From: Pararge aegeria
Lineage: Eukaryota > Arthropoda > Insecta > Lepidoptera > Nymphalidae
DNA: 64,000 nt
Assembly (NCBI RefSeq): GCF_905163445.1
Contig: NC_053196.1
Location: 11,991,501-12,055,500 of the forward strand
Direction of reading: 5' to 3'
This document shows, in pieces, positions 54,714-63,831 of the stretch (position 1 is its first letter; every line of letters begins with the position of its first letter). The translations under genes and the position numbers were made by a program. Below the pieces are notes generated by a model. The model was not told the origin of the DNA. It did no database searches and worked only from the letters and a program-made list of their open reading frames with translations.

Positions 54714-55850
54714 TAATTTTATAAATTTAAAATCGCAGAGAATTAAAGAAAAAATTTAATATGCCAGAGAGTCGCAGGTTCATATCCTGTTGGTTCCGAA
54801 AATTTGTATATGCATTTCAAATTTATAAAATTGATAATTCCTCCAAGTGTAGGTAAAACACTAATAAAAATTATGTATAATAAGTTATTAATAGGATCAA
54901 CCCCGTGATTTAAAACCAAAACCAAGCCTACCCATCCTTATGAAAGGATCGTTATCATGATTCCCGTTAACAAGCCCCAATGGTTCTCTAGTGGCCATCT
55001 AACACGTGTTCAACTATTTGGTTACAATAGTGCATCGATTACTTAACGTTCTAACTTTAAAATATCGCCCTGCAAAATTTAATCTAGTTCCGCTGCACTA
55101 AAGCTTAATTTCCATTGATGCAATAAGCGATTATAATGTTATCGCAGAAAACGAAGAGCTTAAGTCTCAATCGATTGTCAAAAGAAAATATACTTTAAAA
55201 TTGTGAAGACAAGGTTAAATTTTGTATACAAGTGTGTAAAGTCTAGTTTACATGGGCATAAAATTGAATAATATCACTTCATCTTTAAGGGGCACTTTAA
55301 ACCGTCTTTGCCATGTCGTAGCGAATGATTGTGTTACGTCGATACATCAAACCGTAGTCACTTCGAAGGCTTCTATTGTAAATCGCCGCCCCATCATTTC
55401 CTGTCCCAATCTTGCCCCGAGGTGATTTTTGCAATACAATTAAATTTTTTCGGCACCTTTTTTCAATTTTTTAAATTTCGGTCAGTCGGTATTATGTTAC
55501 GGATGGAAAAAATGGGGAATTTAGTTTTGTAAGGTTAACGCTGTTTTTAACTGAGCACGGTTTTGTGAGATAAGTTGGTAGAGGTAGTTTCGTTTTTTGG
55601 GTGCGGTATTTTTTTGAGGCTGCATCTTTGCGAAATGACCGCATAGGCGGAATTGTTTTTTTAGCAGATGATGGAAAAGGATGCGTCTTCGCATTGCAAC
55701 ATACAATTCGTTTTTGCAAAATTCTTTTTTTTTTTAAATATCCAAAGTAAGAAAACCTTGTTCCAACTAGATTATCGTTATCCAACTAAAGAACTTTATA
55801 AAAAAACTAACATACCTACTTTCCCTTAGCCAGCTGTATAAATACAAAAC
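54714..55850. other. No gene recognised
   Basis: ORFs at 55329-55785 on both strands have no domain. AT-rich. Confidence 0.4.
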
Positions 55851-55854
55851 ATGC

Positions 55855-56260
55855 ATACTAGTTAGAAAAAAACCATACCGAAAACATACATACACAAATT
55901 ACTTTTAAAACTAAATCACATCTAAATACACGAAATAGGCATAAATTAAGATTACCCAAAACTAGAGCTAAATATGGCAGTAAAACTATACAGGTTGACG
56001 GAGCACTACTATACAATAGTCTACCCAAAGAGATTTTTTTCGAGAAATCTTTTAAATCATTTAAAAACAAGTTAAAAAAGCATTGTTTAGATTTTTTTAT
56101 AAACGCGCCACCTTTTTTATTTTGTGTGTTTGTTTTGTTTTTATATCACTTTAAACTACTTAGATAATATATTACCACTTCTTTGTGTTATTTTTTAATT
56201 TCTCATTAAGTGAAACTGTTTCTTTTGAGAATAAATGTCTTTAAACCAAAGAAAAGCATT
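55855..56260 (+). pseudogene. LINE C-terminal remnant and 3' tail
   Basis: A frame up to a stop near 56105 reads HKLRLPKTRAKYGSKTIQVD, GALLYNSLPKEI and SFKSFKNKLKKH. This matches the CR1/Jockey-group C-terminal pattern (R.P..R..YG...I...G...WN.LP..I). A T-rich untranslated part with GAATAAATGTC follows. It differs from the LINE at 26.5 kb. Confidence 0.7.
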
Positions 56261-56283
56261 TTGTAAAAATTATATTAACTAAA

Positions 56284-56605
56284 ACGGTGATAGCCTAGTG
56301 GCGAGGCCTTCCTTTTCGGGCGGGGACCGAGTTTGAACCCCGGCACGCACGTCTTACTTTCCAGAGTTATGTGCTTTTTTAAATTAAGCAATTAAATATC
56401 GCTTGCTTAAACGGTGACGAAAAAATATCGTGAAGAAACCTGCACGCCTGAGAGTTCCCTACAATGTGGTGGAGAACCTTTTAGAAGTCTCTGGAGCCTA
56501 CCAATCCGCACCGAGCCACCATGGTGGACTACGGCCTTCATTTCTCATTGTGGGAGGAGAACCGTGCCCGGTAATGGGTTGATATGGTGATGATGATGAT
56601 CAAAA
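56284..56605 (+). mobile_element. SINE-B, full length
   Basis: ACGGTGATAGCCTAGTGGCG head, GAGTTTGAACCCCGG B box, full body and GGGTTGATATGGTGATGATG end. Confidence 0.85.
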
Positions 56606-56985
56606 GAAGACAGCTAAGTATGTAATGTAGAAATGTAAAAATATTTTACCGGCATCGGCATATAACTGTCAAAATATTCGCCCACTCTTTTTGTGAACCC
56701 CCAAAAATCCGCAGTTTCCGTTTTAAAAAAGGAATGCGCTGTAATTTAAAACCGCACAAAATTGTCGCTCCACGTGCAGAATGCATTTTTTCTCCACTTG
56801 TAACCATGCTTTATAAAAACAAACGGGGATGTGTTTTTTTTAGCTACATTTTAGCGTCACGTGTTAGTGATTTGCCACTAATGGTGGTGTTATCGCTCCT
56901 CCCGATTACTACGAGGTTGCAGTAAAAATGCATTTGTCAATATTGTGACCATACAACTTACTGACACATTAATATTACATTTTGC
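56606..56985. other. No gene recognised
   Basis: The 63-codon ORF at 56734-56925 has no domain. Confidence 0.35.
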
Positions 56986-56988
56986 GAC

Positions 56989-57022
56989 TTACTGATATAA
57001 AAATACATTTTTATATCAGTAA
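56989..57022. repeat. 16-bp perfect hairpin
   Basis: TTACTGATATAAAAAT and its reverse complement surround a 2-base centre. It lies 73 bp before the large foldback. Confidence 0.75.
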
Positions 57023-57210
57023 ATACAGGCTGGTGGATAAAAGTCCCCAAAAAAAATATATTGAAAAAAGAAGCGAATGCGAATTTTATAACTATATTAT
57101 CAAAATTAAGCTTAATTTGCTATACTCCGCGAAAAGCAGGAGAATCTGTGTGGTGCAATTTATAATTTCTTCAATCCTTATACCCCACACCAAACAGATC
57201 TTCGGCAATA

Positions 57211-57264
57211 TACCCTCTACGCACGTTTCGCTCCGAAACCGGAGCATCATCAGGAGATGTTGAC
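57211..57264 (-). ncRNA. Candidate hammerhead ribozyme, left arm
   Basis: Exact mirror of the motif at 57357-57410, with the CTGATGA core at 57247-57253 on the minus strand. Same pairing and the same extra U. Confidence 0.5.
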
Positions 57265-57356
57265 TTTACAATGAATAATTGTTACAATGAATAATTGTTA
57301 AGACTTAACTTGTTACAATGAATAATTGTTAAGACTTAACAATTATTCATTGTAAA

Positions 57357-57410
57357 GTCAACATCTCCTGATGATGCTCCGGTTTCGGAGCGAAACGTGC
57401 GTAGAGGGTA
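57357..57410 (+). ncRNA. Candidate hammerhead ribozyme, right arm
   Basis: Order 5' to 3': CTC (365-367, stem I), CTGATGA (57368-57374), an extra T, GCTCCG-GTTT-CGGAGC (stem II, six pairs, 57376-57391), GAAA (57392-57395), C-GTGC-GTA (stem III of two pairs), then GAG (57404-57406) pairing back to CTC, with T57364-G57407 as a wobble. Predicted cut after A57403. This is the type I layout with a minimal stem III, as in Penelope-like elements, where two molecules pair to become active; ACGTGCGT can self-pair with two G-U wobbles. The extra T beside the core is the main doubt. Confidence 0.5.
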
Positions 57411-57525
57411 TATTGCCGAAGATCTGTTTGGTGTGGGGTATAAGGATTGAAGAAATTATAAATTGCACCACACAGATTCTCCTGCTTTTCGCGGAGTATA
57501 GCAAATTAAGCTTAATTTTGATAAT

Positions 57526-57780
57526 ATATCATGGATTTCCGCAAAGTAACGCCTGCTTCTATCCAATATCCAAGAATTTTATAACCTAAGAAATGAAATA
57601 GTGATATTTTACTTAACTATCACTGCAATATAATCTGTTTGTGCGCAGCACATATTGGTTATTTTTTATATGTCTGCACATAGTGAAGGAATATGAACGT
57701 ACCTACTTCGTTCCTACCTATACTGAGCTATATAAATTATGGAACGTCAACAAAAGGTTTTTACATCATTGTTGGCCTAC
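57526..57780. other. Right flank of the foldback element
   Basis: The first 45 bases are shared with 14.29-14.33 kb; the rest is unassigned. Confidence 0.4.
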
Positions 57781-57784
57781 CCTC

Positions 57785-57990
57785 ATTCTAAATGGTAATG
57801 TGAACAAGTGACGATTTTGTAGCACTAATTGTGAATATTAATAATACACTTATTTATTAGACTAACAGAGAAACAAATTGTCAACGGCTGGGTGTACGGA
57901 AAAATTCTTCTGAGTTTATGCTTGCATACCTTTAAATTAAGACCTAGATGTATATTATGTGTGATGAGTTAATAAATAAAATAAATAAAC
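57785..57990 (+). mobile_element. REP-3 copy
   Basis: It matches 5670-5905 from TTCTAAATGGTAATGTGAA to AATGAGTTAATAAAT-like sequence (here GATGAGTTAATAAATAAAAT), with a 12-base insertion near GGCTGGGTGTACGG. Confidence 0.65.
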
Positions 57991-58185
57991 ATGCAAGATA
58001 GGCTTTGTTACCATATACGTAATAATTAGTGCTTAGTAGTTTCAAATATAATAAAAATAATATTTCGACAGCAACGTCTCGAATCGAACGTATTGTATTA
58101 CGCACTTGTTGCAAAATCCACAATTCAGTATATAAGCGCACTTTTATGATCTTCTCTGCAATTGTAATTATAATTTACTATAAAT
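57991..58185. other. Short unassigned stretch
   Basis: AT-rich, no feature seen. Confidence 0.3.
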
Positions 58186-58365
58186 ATGAATGAATGAATG
58201 AATGAATACACTTTTATTGTACACCAAAGAAACAAAAAGTAGTTACAAAGATATAAATACAATCAAGAGAGTACAATTTGGTGGCCTTATCGCTACATAG
58301 CGATTTCTTCCAGGCAACCAATGGCGTAAAAGGAAAAAACGTAGAAAAGAGGTAGGTGGTGCAAT
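58186..58365 (-). mobile_element. LINE-J 3' end
   Basis: Minus strand: CCATTGGTTGCCTGGAAGAA, a perfect hairpin ATCGCT-ATGT-AGCGAT, AAGGCCACC, GTACAATAAAAGTG and a CATT-repeat tail. It is nearly the same sequence as the 7.6-kb copy. Confidence 0.75.
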
Positions 58366-58700
58366 AAATAACATATATCTACTGATAGTTTAAATTTAAT
58401 TAATTTTAAATTAAATTATTTCATAAAGCACTTTTAAATGTGTCCTACTTTTAGTGCTGTAAATTGTGTGCACACAGTCGGAAGTGCATTTAAGTGTTAC
58501 ACAACCAGCTAATTACGAGTCTTAAGTAACGTTTTCCTGTTCACTTAACTCGTCCTTGCGAATTGCGATGCTCGCTGTTAAGCGTCATTTCCCCGTACAA
58601 TGACACCGCGAAAAAGGTTTTACAGTGAGTGTTTACTTTCATTCATTAATGTAAATACTCCTTTACTTTTCGTAGTTTCCATGCTCGAACTTTTTAAATT
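58366..58700. other. No gene recognised
   Basis: Nothing recurring seen. Confidence 0.35.
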
Positions 58701-58704
58701 TCTG

Positions 58705-58882
58705 AAATTTCTATGGTGAGAGGTTTTGACCACCCTACGACAACGACGTGCCACCAAGTGGTTTAGCGTTCCAGTACGTTGCCGCGTAAAGCCCACTACC
58801 ATCTTAGACTGCATCATTACTTACCACCAAGTGAGATTGCAGTCAAGGGCTATCTTGTAGTGAAATTAAAAAATTATGCACT
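58705..58882 (+). mobile_element. SINE-C, headless, internally deleted
   Basis: GACGTGCCACCAAGTGGTTT, GCGTTCCAGTACGTTGCCGC then directly CACTACCATCTTAGACTGCA and GAGATTGCAGTCAAGGGCTA. Confidence 0.7.
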
Positions 58883-59050
58883 TTTTTTAACAAACTCAAA
58901 TAGCGAGAGGATGGCGATGGTTGCCTTGTTATTATTGTAGTGAGTAGCATGTCTAATGATCATAAAGTTATGGGTTCTGTCGCGAGATAATTATCTCGTA
59001 GGGCGCATGCTAGGCCTACTGAAAGAAGCCCACAACACCCTAATCATCGG
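58883..59050. other. Short unassigned stretch
   Basis: Nothing recognised except CCCACAACACCCTAATC, a possible REP-1 scrap. Confidence 0.3.
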
Positions 59051-59055
59051 TGGTT

Positions 59056-59318
59056 GACGGTCGATTGGCGCAGTGGGCAGCGACCCTGCTTTCTGAGGCC
59101 AACGCCGTGTGTTCGATTCCCACAACTGGACAATGTTTGTGCGTTGAACATAAATGTTTTTCAGCGTCTGGGTGTTTATCTATTTATTATAAGTATTTAC
59201 GTATATTATTCATATAATTATTCATCAGTCATCTTAGTACCCATAACACAAGCTACGCTCACTTTGGGGCTAGATGGCGATGTGTGTATTGTCGTAGTAT
59301 ATTTATTTATTTATTATT
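59056..59318 (+). mobile_element. SINE-A, full length
   Basis: GACGGTCGATTGGCGCAGTG, B box GTGTTCGATTCCC and full body with a TTTATTTATTTATTATTAT tail. The 116-codon ORF through it is not a gene. Confidence 0.85.
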
Positions 59319-59324
59319 ATCGTC

Positions 59325-59590
59325 AATTCAACCGATTGACGTCCACTGCTGGACATAAGTCTAGGGAGTTCCAAAATCCTCGGTCCTGGGGCGCTTTTTT
59401 CTAGCGACTCGCAGCGACTCGCTTGATATCGTCTGTCCACCTCGTTGGGGGCCGACTTACGCTATGTTACCGGTAGGGGGTCACCATTCCAGCACCTTAG
59501 GACCCCAACGTCAGTTCTCCGAGCTAAGTGCGTTGCCCATTGCCACTTCAGCTTAACGACTGCTGAAGTATGTCGGTTTTTTTTTACTAA
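59325..59590 (-). pseudogene. LINE-R (RTE-like) C-terminal remnant
   Basis: Plus-strand AACCGATTGACGTCCACTGC, CGCAGCGACTCGCTTGATAT and GTCCACCTCGTTGGGGGCC are the reverse complement of the closing LINE residues seen at 50.2 kb. Several frameshifts. Confidence 0.65.
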
Positions 59591-59611
59591 TGTTTAATTA
59601 CACTACCATCC

Positions 59612-59722
59612 GATAGAGTGGCGTAACGACCTCCCTGCATTGGTGTGCATGTGGTCTTAGATCTGGGAGGTCCACGGTTCAGTTTCCGGCTGAGGTCAAT
59701 TTTGGGAATTATAGTTTCATAA
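59612..59722 (+). mobile_element. SINE head, SINE-C-like
   Basis: GTGGCGTAACGACCTCCCTG, CTTAGATCTGGGAGGTCCAC and GTTCAGTTTCCGGCTGAGG resemble a tRNA-derived head of the SINE-C type, without its body. Confidence 0.5.
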
Positions 59723-59848
59723 TTGGCTTAGGTTCGATCTGAATTGCGGCTGCATACCGACAAAGACGTACCGTGAAGCTATAAAGCGTATCATACTGGA
59801 GCGTTTAATCGCTTATAAACCGATAGTTTTGGTTAGATGTTTTTTTTT
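59723..59848. other. Short unassigned stretch
   Basis: Nothing recognised. Confidence 0.3.
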
Positions 59849-59849
59849 A

Positions 59850-60095
59850 CTGACTTTAAGTTAGCCCTTGACTGCAATATCAACTGGTGGTAAATGATGA
59901 TGCAGTCTATGGTAGCGGGCTTATCTGTTAGGAAGTATGGCAGTAGTATAAAACCCATATCCCCAATCGGTTTCTAAGCGGCATGGGTTTTTGTTGGTAG
60001 GGTGGTAACTAGCCACGGCCGAAGCCTCACACCAACTTAAACCACAGCGCTTTCCGCTGCAAGCGTCTAGTGATTGAAAACTCGCCATGTTTGAG
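59850..60095 (-). mobile_element. SINE-C copy
   Basis: GTTAGCCCTTGACTGCAATA, GGTAGCGGGCTTATCTGTTA, GGTGGTAACTAGCCACGGCC and GCCTCACACCAA mark the reverse of SINE-C; the head is mostly lost. Confidence 0.75.
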
Positions 60096-60348
60096 TTGAG
60101 CCACAGGACATCTGGGGGCGATGGGGGACTTTCCCCCGAAGTCGTCTGAGGGAGAATCATGTAAAAGTTTGGACCTCTGCTTACCCGGCCAAGAACTGAC
60201 TATTTACTTGCGCTCCGAGGCACGGGGTGGACAGCTTTGTTCCTCATTACGAGCTATACGTGGGTACTAAATTTGTGTGGATAAAAAACTCTACACCTAA
60301 CCATTATTGGCCATATCTGGGATGTTGACCTGTCCTTTTTTTAGTCCA
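60096..60348. other. Unassigned stretch
   Basis: GC-richer than its surroundings; no ORF or repeat supported. Confidence 0.3.
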
Positions 60349-60349
60349 C

Positions 60350-60655
60350 TACAAATTAGCCCTTGACTGCATTTTCACCTGGTGGTAAGTGATGATGCAG
60401 TCTTAGATGGTAGCGGCCTGCTCGGGAGCATGGAAGGATACCCTTAATCGGTTTTTAGCGACATTGACTGGAACACTAAATCGCTTAGCGGCACGTCGGT
60501 AGGGTGGTAACTAGCCACGACCAAAGCCTGCCACCAGACCAGAGCAGAGCAGAGAAAATTCAGAAATTATAAATTCCCACTTTACCCCTGCCGGAAATCG
60601 AACCCAGGTCCTCCTACTTAAATTCACAGCGCTCAGCGTTGCGCCAGATAGGTAC
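60350..60655 (-). mobile_element. SINE-C, full length, best copy
   Basis: Minus strand: head TATCTGGCGCAACGCTGAGC with B box TGGGTTCGATTTCCGG, then AATTTATAATTTCTG-type linker, the CTAGTTACCACCCTACC segment, and the end GATGCAGTCAAGGG-type in order. It shows that SINE-C is tRNA-derived. Confidence 0.8.
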
Positions 60656-60839
60656 TGGGTTTATATCCCTGCAATTTGAAAAATTCATGAATCGTATTCA
60701 CATATGCCAAACTACACTAGACCAACGAAGCAGTTTTTATGAAATTCTTGTGTCCTAGAATTTTTATATATTTAGCATACCTACAAAGTTTTATATGTCA
60801 TGTGTTTTTTTACATAATATTTTTACATCCTGAAATGCA

Positions 60840-60975
60840 GATAAATAATGGTCTGTTAAAAGCTGGCGCTTATTTAGCCCAACGGCTAAGTCTAGCGATT
60901 CAAATGGGCCATAGCGCCAGCATTTCGGGTACCATGCCCATAAGTAAACAGTTAGACGGCTTATATTTATTGTAA
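60840..60975 (+). pseudogene. Possible retroelement protein scrap
   Basis: A 40-codon end of an ORF reads GLLKAGAYLAQRLSLAIQMG then ISGTMP and a stop. I have an impression of LINE or phage-like C-termini in Lepidoptera but cannot name the family. Confidence 0.3.
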
Positions 60976-60999
60976 ATATTAATTATAGTTATATTCTAT

Positions 61000-61480
61000 C
61001 ATTTATTATTTTTCATTTTTTTTTTTTTAATTATTCACAATGCTTAAAAATAAATTGAAAAACACTATTAAAAATTTATAAAAAAAAACTTCCACCCTCC
61101 GCTTGCAGGGCTTTCGAATACCCAAGCAACCGGTGGTCAGGGCTCAAGCCGGGCCGTTTCAAGGACTACTGCCTTCTGTATCCGACCCTTGATCCAACAA
61201 CCAAGCGAAAGCTTCTTGAGATGTTGGTCGAATCTTTTTGCGAGAAGACCATTGACTGAAACGACGATCGGAACAACAACGGTCGACTCAACATTCCACA
61301 TGGCGGTAATCTCGTGCGCAAGGTCCAAGTATTTAGATACTTTTTCCTTTTCAGCTTTCACCAGATTATCGTCATGTGGAATAGTTATGTCAACAATTAT
61401 TGCACGGCGCACTGATCGATCGACTAGCACTATATCAGGTCTATTAGCTGTAATATACCTGTCAGTGATAATCGTTTAAT
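61000..61480 (-). pseudogene. LINE-P C-terminal remnant and tail
   Basis: The minus frame 61137-61430 (97 codons) has no true upstream context but reads RRAIIVDITIPHDDN, KYLDLAHEITAMWNVEST, VVPIVVSVNGLLAKRFDQHL and IKGRIQKAVVLETARLEP-stop. Compared with the 32.6-kb copy it lost RIVRRFLT just before the end. The untranslated part has the CCGGTTGC...GCAAGCGGAGGG segment and A/T runs. A non-LTR element; the clade is unclear. Confidence 0.65.
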
Positions 61481-61625
61481 TATAGTTTATTATTATTTCC
61501 CTAGAAAAATATATTTTTCGTTGGTTTACTAATAAAGTAGAATATAGTACTCATTTAAATGTTATGTCCGCTTCTGCACATTTTAGGGAGTGACGTGGAA
61601 GTGGCAATGCAGTGTGAGATCCGCA
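61481..61625. other. Short unassigned stretch
   Basis: Nothing recognised. Confidence 0.3.
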
Positions 61626-61674
61626 AGGGTCTGCTAAGTGGCCAGGAAGTGTTACTGGCCACTTAGCAGACCCT
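61626..61674. repeat. 19-bp perfect hairpin, GC-balanced
   Basis: AGGGTCTGCTAAGTGGCCA at 61626-61644 and its exact reverse complement at 61656-61674 surround an 11-base loop. Unlike the other hairpins it is not AT-rich. It may be a tiny foldback or a structured RNA. Confidence 0.8.
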
Positions 61675-61844
61675 AAGGGCAATTAAATTATGGTTTTAAT
61701 ACACAAAGACCTGTTGGATTTCACTTTTAAGTGTTTTCAAGCAAATTTCAAGCATTTTTATCTAGATATGGTTTATGTTTCACTACATAGTCTGTTCCTA
61801 TATGTGCTAAGATATTTAAAACTACGCAACGGATTTTGATGCTG

Positions 61845-62555
61845 TTTTTTTTAATATAGGTATTATTTTTATCATTTATTATTTTTCTTTTTTTTTTTTA
61901 AATTATTAACAATGCTTAAGAATAAATTAAAAAACACTTATAAAAATTTATAAAAAAAAAAAAATTGGTTGCCTGTAAAGTCGGTATACGGGCGAAAGTT
62001 TTACGTGACAACGACTTTGAGTGGTAAAATAATTTTAATGTGAATATTCATTCGTATAGTAGGAAGAAGGATGAAATAATAGTAACAATTTAAAACATTT
62101 ATTTATACAAAGAATTATATTTAAAACATTAATTTATACAAAGAATCTCGCACTGAATTTCATATTAACAAAATTTTATTTTTACCTTTACACATACATA
62201 CGTATTTATATACAAATATACATACAATAACTTGCAATACATTTGCGTACAATGAAACAGCGTTTACTACAAAGGGACGCGTGCCTTTCACTTTTTATGT
62301 CTGTCTCTCTCGCTCTTAGGCGGGCTAACCATGCCCGAGTGGAAGGGACGCGTGCCTCTCACTCGCTCTCATTGTGAGCGCATAACGTGAGCGGAGCGTA
62401 ACGCAGTTTCTTGAAGTGTCACCCGGCAAACCAATTTATAAGACGTTGTCACGTCAAAACCTCCACCCTCCGCTTGCGGGAATTTTGAATGCCCAAGCAA
62501 CCGGTGGTCAGGGCTCCAGAGTGAGAAACCTCCTCACAATACGCGCCGTTTCAAT
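61845..62555 (-). mobile_element. LINE-P tail interrupted by an insertion
   Basis: The end of the tail lies at 61845-61963 and the preceding part at 62458-62555 (CTCCACCCTCCGCTTGCGGG to GTGAGAAACCTCCTCAC); together they match 61.0-61.2 kb. The block 61965-62457 is inserted. Confidence 0.7.
61965..62457. mobile_element. Insertion with inverted ACGTGACAACG ends
   Basis: ACGTGACAACG at 62003-62013 is inverted at 62444-62454, each beside a TTGGTT(T)GCC motif. Inside are two copies of AGGGACGCGTGCCT-TCACT about 70 bp apart. No ORF. It looks like a non-autonomous DNA element. Confidence 0.5.
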
Positions 62556-62960
62556 ATATATCATTATATTCAAGATATTCAACATATGCATTAGCGGTTT
62601 CTAATGTGATGTAAATAATCACATCTTTAAAGCTTACATTTCAAACTCTGGCTGAATCCTACGTGACAGACCAAAACAAAGTACTACAGTAATAATTGTA
62701 GGTACACCTTAAATATGTCTACTAAAATGCTCATTCGCTCATCAAAAAAAGGCGACATTCAAAGTACCGACAAATATAGTGATATTTAGTAGCTTAAATA
62801 AATAAAACTGACATTTCTCATATCTATTTTTCAAATATCATAGGTTTAACAGTTGGTAAGCAATCAAATACTAGTTTATAATACCGTAGGTTCTTTTATA
62901 GAATAAAAAAATCTCAGCGCCGAGTCTTTTTAATGAAAATGTATTGAGATACCTATCTGT
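62556..62960. other. No gene recognised
   Basis: AT-rich. Confidence 0.35.
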
Positions 62961-62975
62961 TGTGGAATATTGAGC

Positions 62976-62981
62976 TTTATT
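62976..62981 (-). terminator. Polyadenylation signal for the ORF that follows
   Basis: AATAAA on the minus strand, 30 bases after the stop codon of the ORF at 63012-63260, a normal distance for a compact 3' end. Confidence 0.35.
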
Positions 62982-63011
62982 TAGCTACGGTACACCTTTA
63001 AATAAATTAAG

Positions 63012-63260
63012 TCATAACCTCTTTGTGAAAACTAACACCAGCGTTCTACGGACGGAATTAACAACTTTTTTCATGTTACCAAACACCGTGAAAGCCTTAA
63101 TCGCACCCTTAAAGATCTTTTTACCTTTTAAAAACGTCTTGGCTCCTTTGAGGACACTTGGCGGCACTTTGGTCACCACCTCTTGTTGACATAATATCGA
63201 AGCGTGAACTTTTACTTGTGGCTTTAGTTTATTTCTTATCACTGTAGCTTTAAGGTTCAA
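63012..63260 (-). CDS. Possible terminal exon of a small, highly cationic protein
   Basis: An open minus-strand frame of 82 codons with about 15 Lys, 4 Arg and a single acidic residue. The core reads VTKVPPSVLKGAKTFLKGKK then IFKGAIKAFTVFGNMKKVV, with Lys and hydrophobic residues alternating as in amphipathic helices. There is no ATG near the start, so it would need an upstream exon; CTACAG ending at 63242 is a possible but weak acceptor. AATAAA follows 30 bases after the stop. The composition recalls small lepidopteran antimicrobial peptides such as moricins, but I see no real alignment. It does not recur in the window. It could also be a chance ORF or a chromatin-type basic tail. Confidence 0.3.
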   Translation of the reverse strand: MNLKATVIRNKLKPQVKVHASILCQQEVVTKVPPSVLKGAKTFLKGKKIFKGAIKAFTVFGNMKKVVNSVRRTLVLVFTKRL

Positions 63261-63378
63261 AGTTGTATTTTATCGTTTGAAAACTTAACTATACATATAG
63301 AAGCGGTAAACGAATGTCTGTACGTTCCACGCAGTTTTTTTTTTACTTAAAATATTAATAAATAATTACTAAATATTT
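63261..63378. other. Possible intron side of the cationic ORF
   Basis: AT-rich; no upstream exon recognised. Confidence 0.3.
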
Positions 63379-63379
63379 T

Positions 63380-63515
63380 GTCTGGTTCAGCCGTAGCTAC
63401 TTACAGTTACCGTCAAAGACGTGCCGCCATTCAGGTATAACGCGTAGAAACCGATTACGGGTTATAGTTTTAAATGGCCATATTCATGACAGGTTAGCCC
63501 GCTACCATCTTAGGG
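63380..63515 (+). mobile_element. SINE-C, headless
   Basis: AGTTACCGTCAAAGACGTGC, AACGCGTAGAAACCGATTAC and CAGGTTAGCCCGCTACCATC match SINE-C. Confidence 0.7.
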
Positions 63516-63594
63516 CTTCCCAACGTTTCATATTTCGCATTTCCATTTCTTAATTTTTTTTTAAATTTCGTTTTGCTTCGCCATTTTGACGTAG

Positions 63595-63831
63595 CGTCGT
63601 GGCGCAGTGGTAACTGACATTGTCTTATAAATCTGAGGTCCCGGGTCCTATTCCCAACCAGGGGACAATTAATCTGAGATTTTTTTCCGTCTGGTTTGAG
63701 GCCTCGGCCGTATTTACCACCCTACAAATTAGCATTTCGGCAGACCATAGGGATATGGGTTTAATATAACTGTTTTTTCTCTAACACGTTAGTCCATTAC
63801 CATTTTAGAGTGCATTATCACTTACCAAGTC
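63595..63831 (+). mobile_element. SINE-C with head
   Basis: Head AGCGTCGTGGCGCAGTGGTA and B box GGTCCCGGGTCCTATTCCC, linker GAGATTTTTTTCCGTCTGG, then the TTTACCACCCTACAAATTAGC segment and the GCATTATCACTTACCAAGT end. It is cut by the hAT MITE that follows. Confidence 0.8.

Larger units (their letters stand above)
57096..57525. mobile_element. Perfect foldback element, 189-bp arms
   Basis: Arms 57096-57284 and 57337-57525 are exact reverse complements by my reading. The 52-bp centre holds GAATAATTGTTAAGACTTAA-type direct repeats. The outer ends are ATTATCAAAATTAAGCTTAA. Each arm carries a full hammerhead-like motif pointing away from the centre. The right flank (ATGGATTTCCGCAAAGTAAC) is shared with the 14.3-kb copy. 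Transcribed through, it would fold into a long perfect RNA duplex. No ORF of interest. Confidence 0.85.

Noticed and set aside
59054..59404. 116-codon ORF
   Set aside because: It lies across SINE-A and a reversed LINE end; the residues come from the SINE head and tail.
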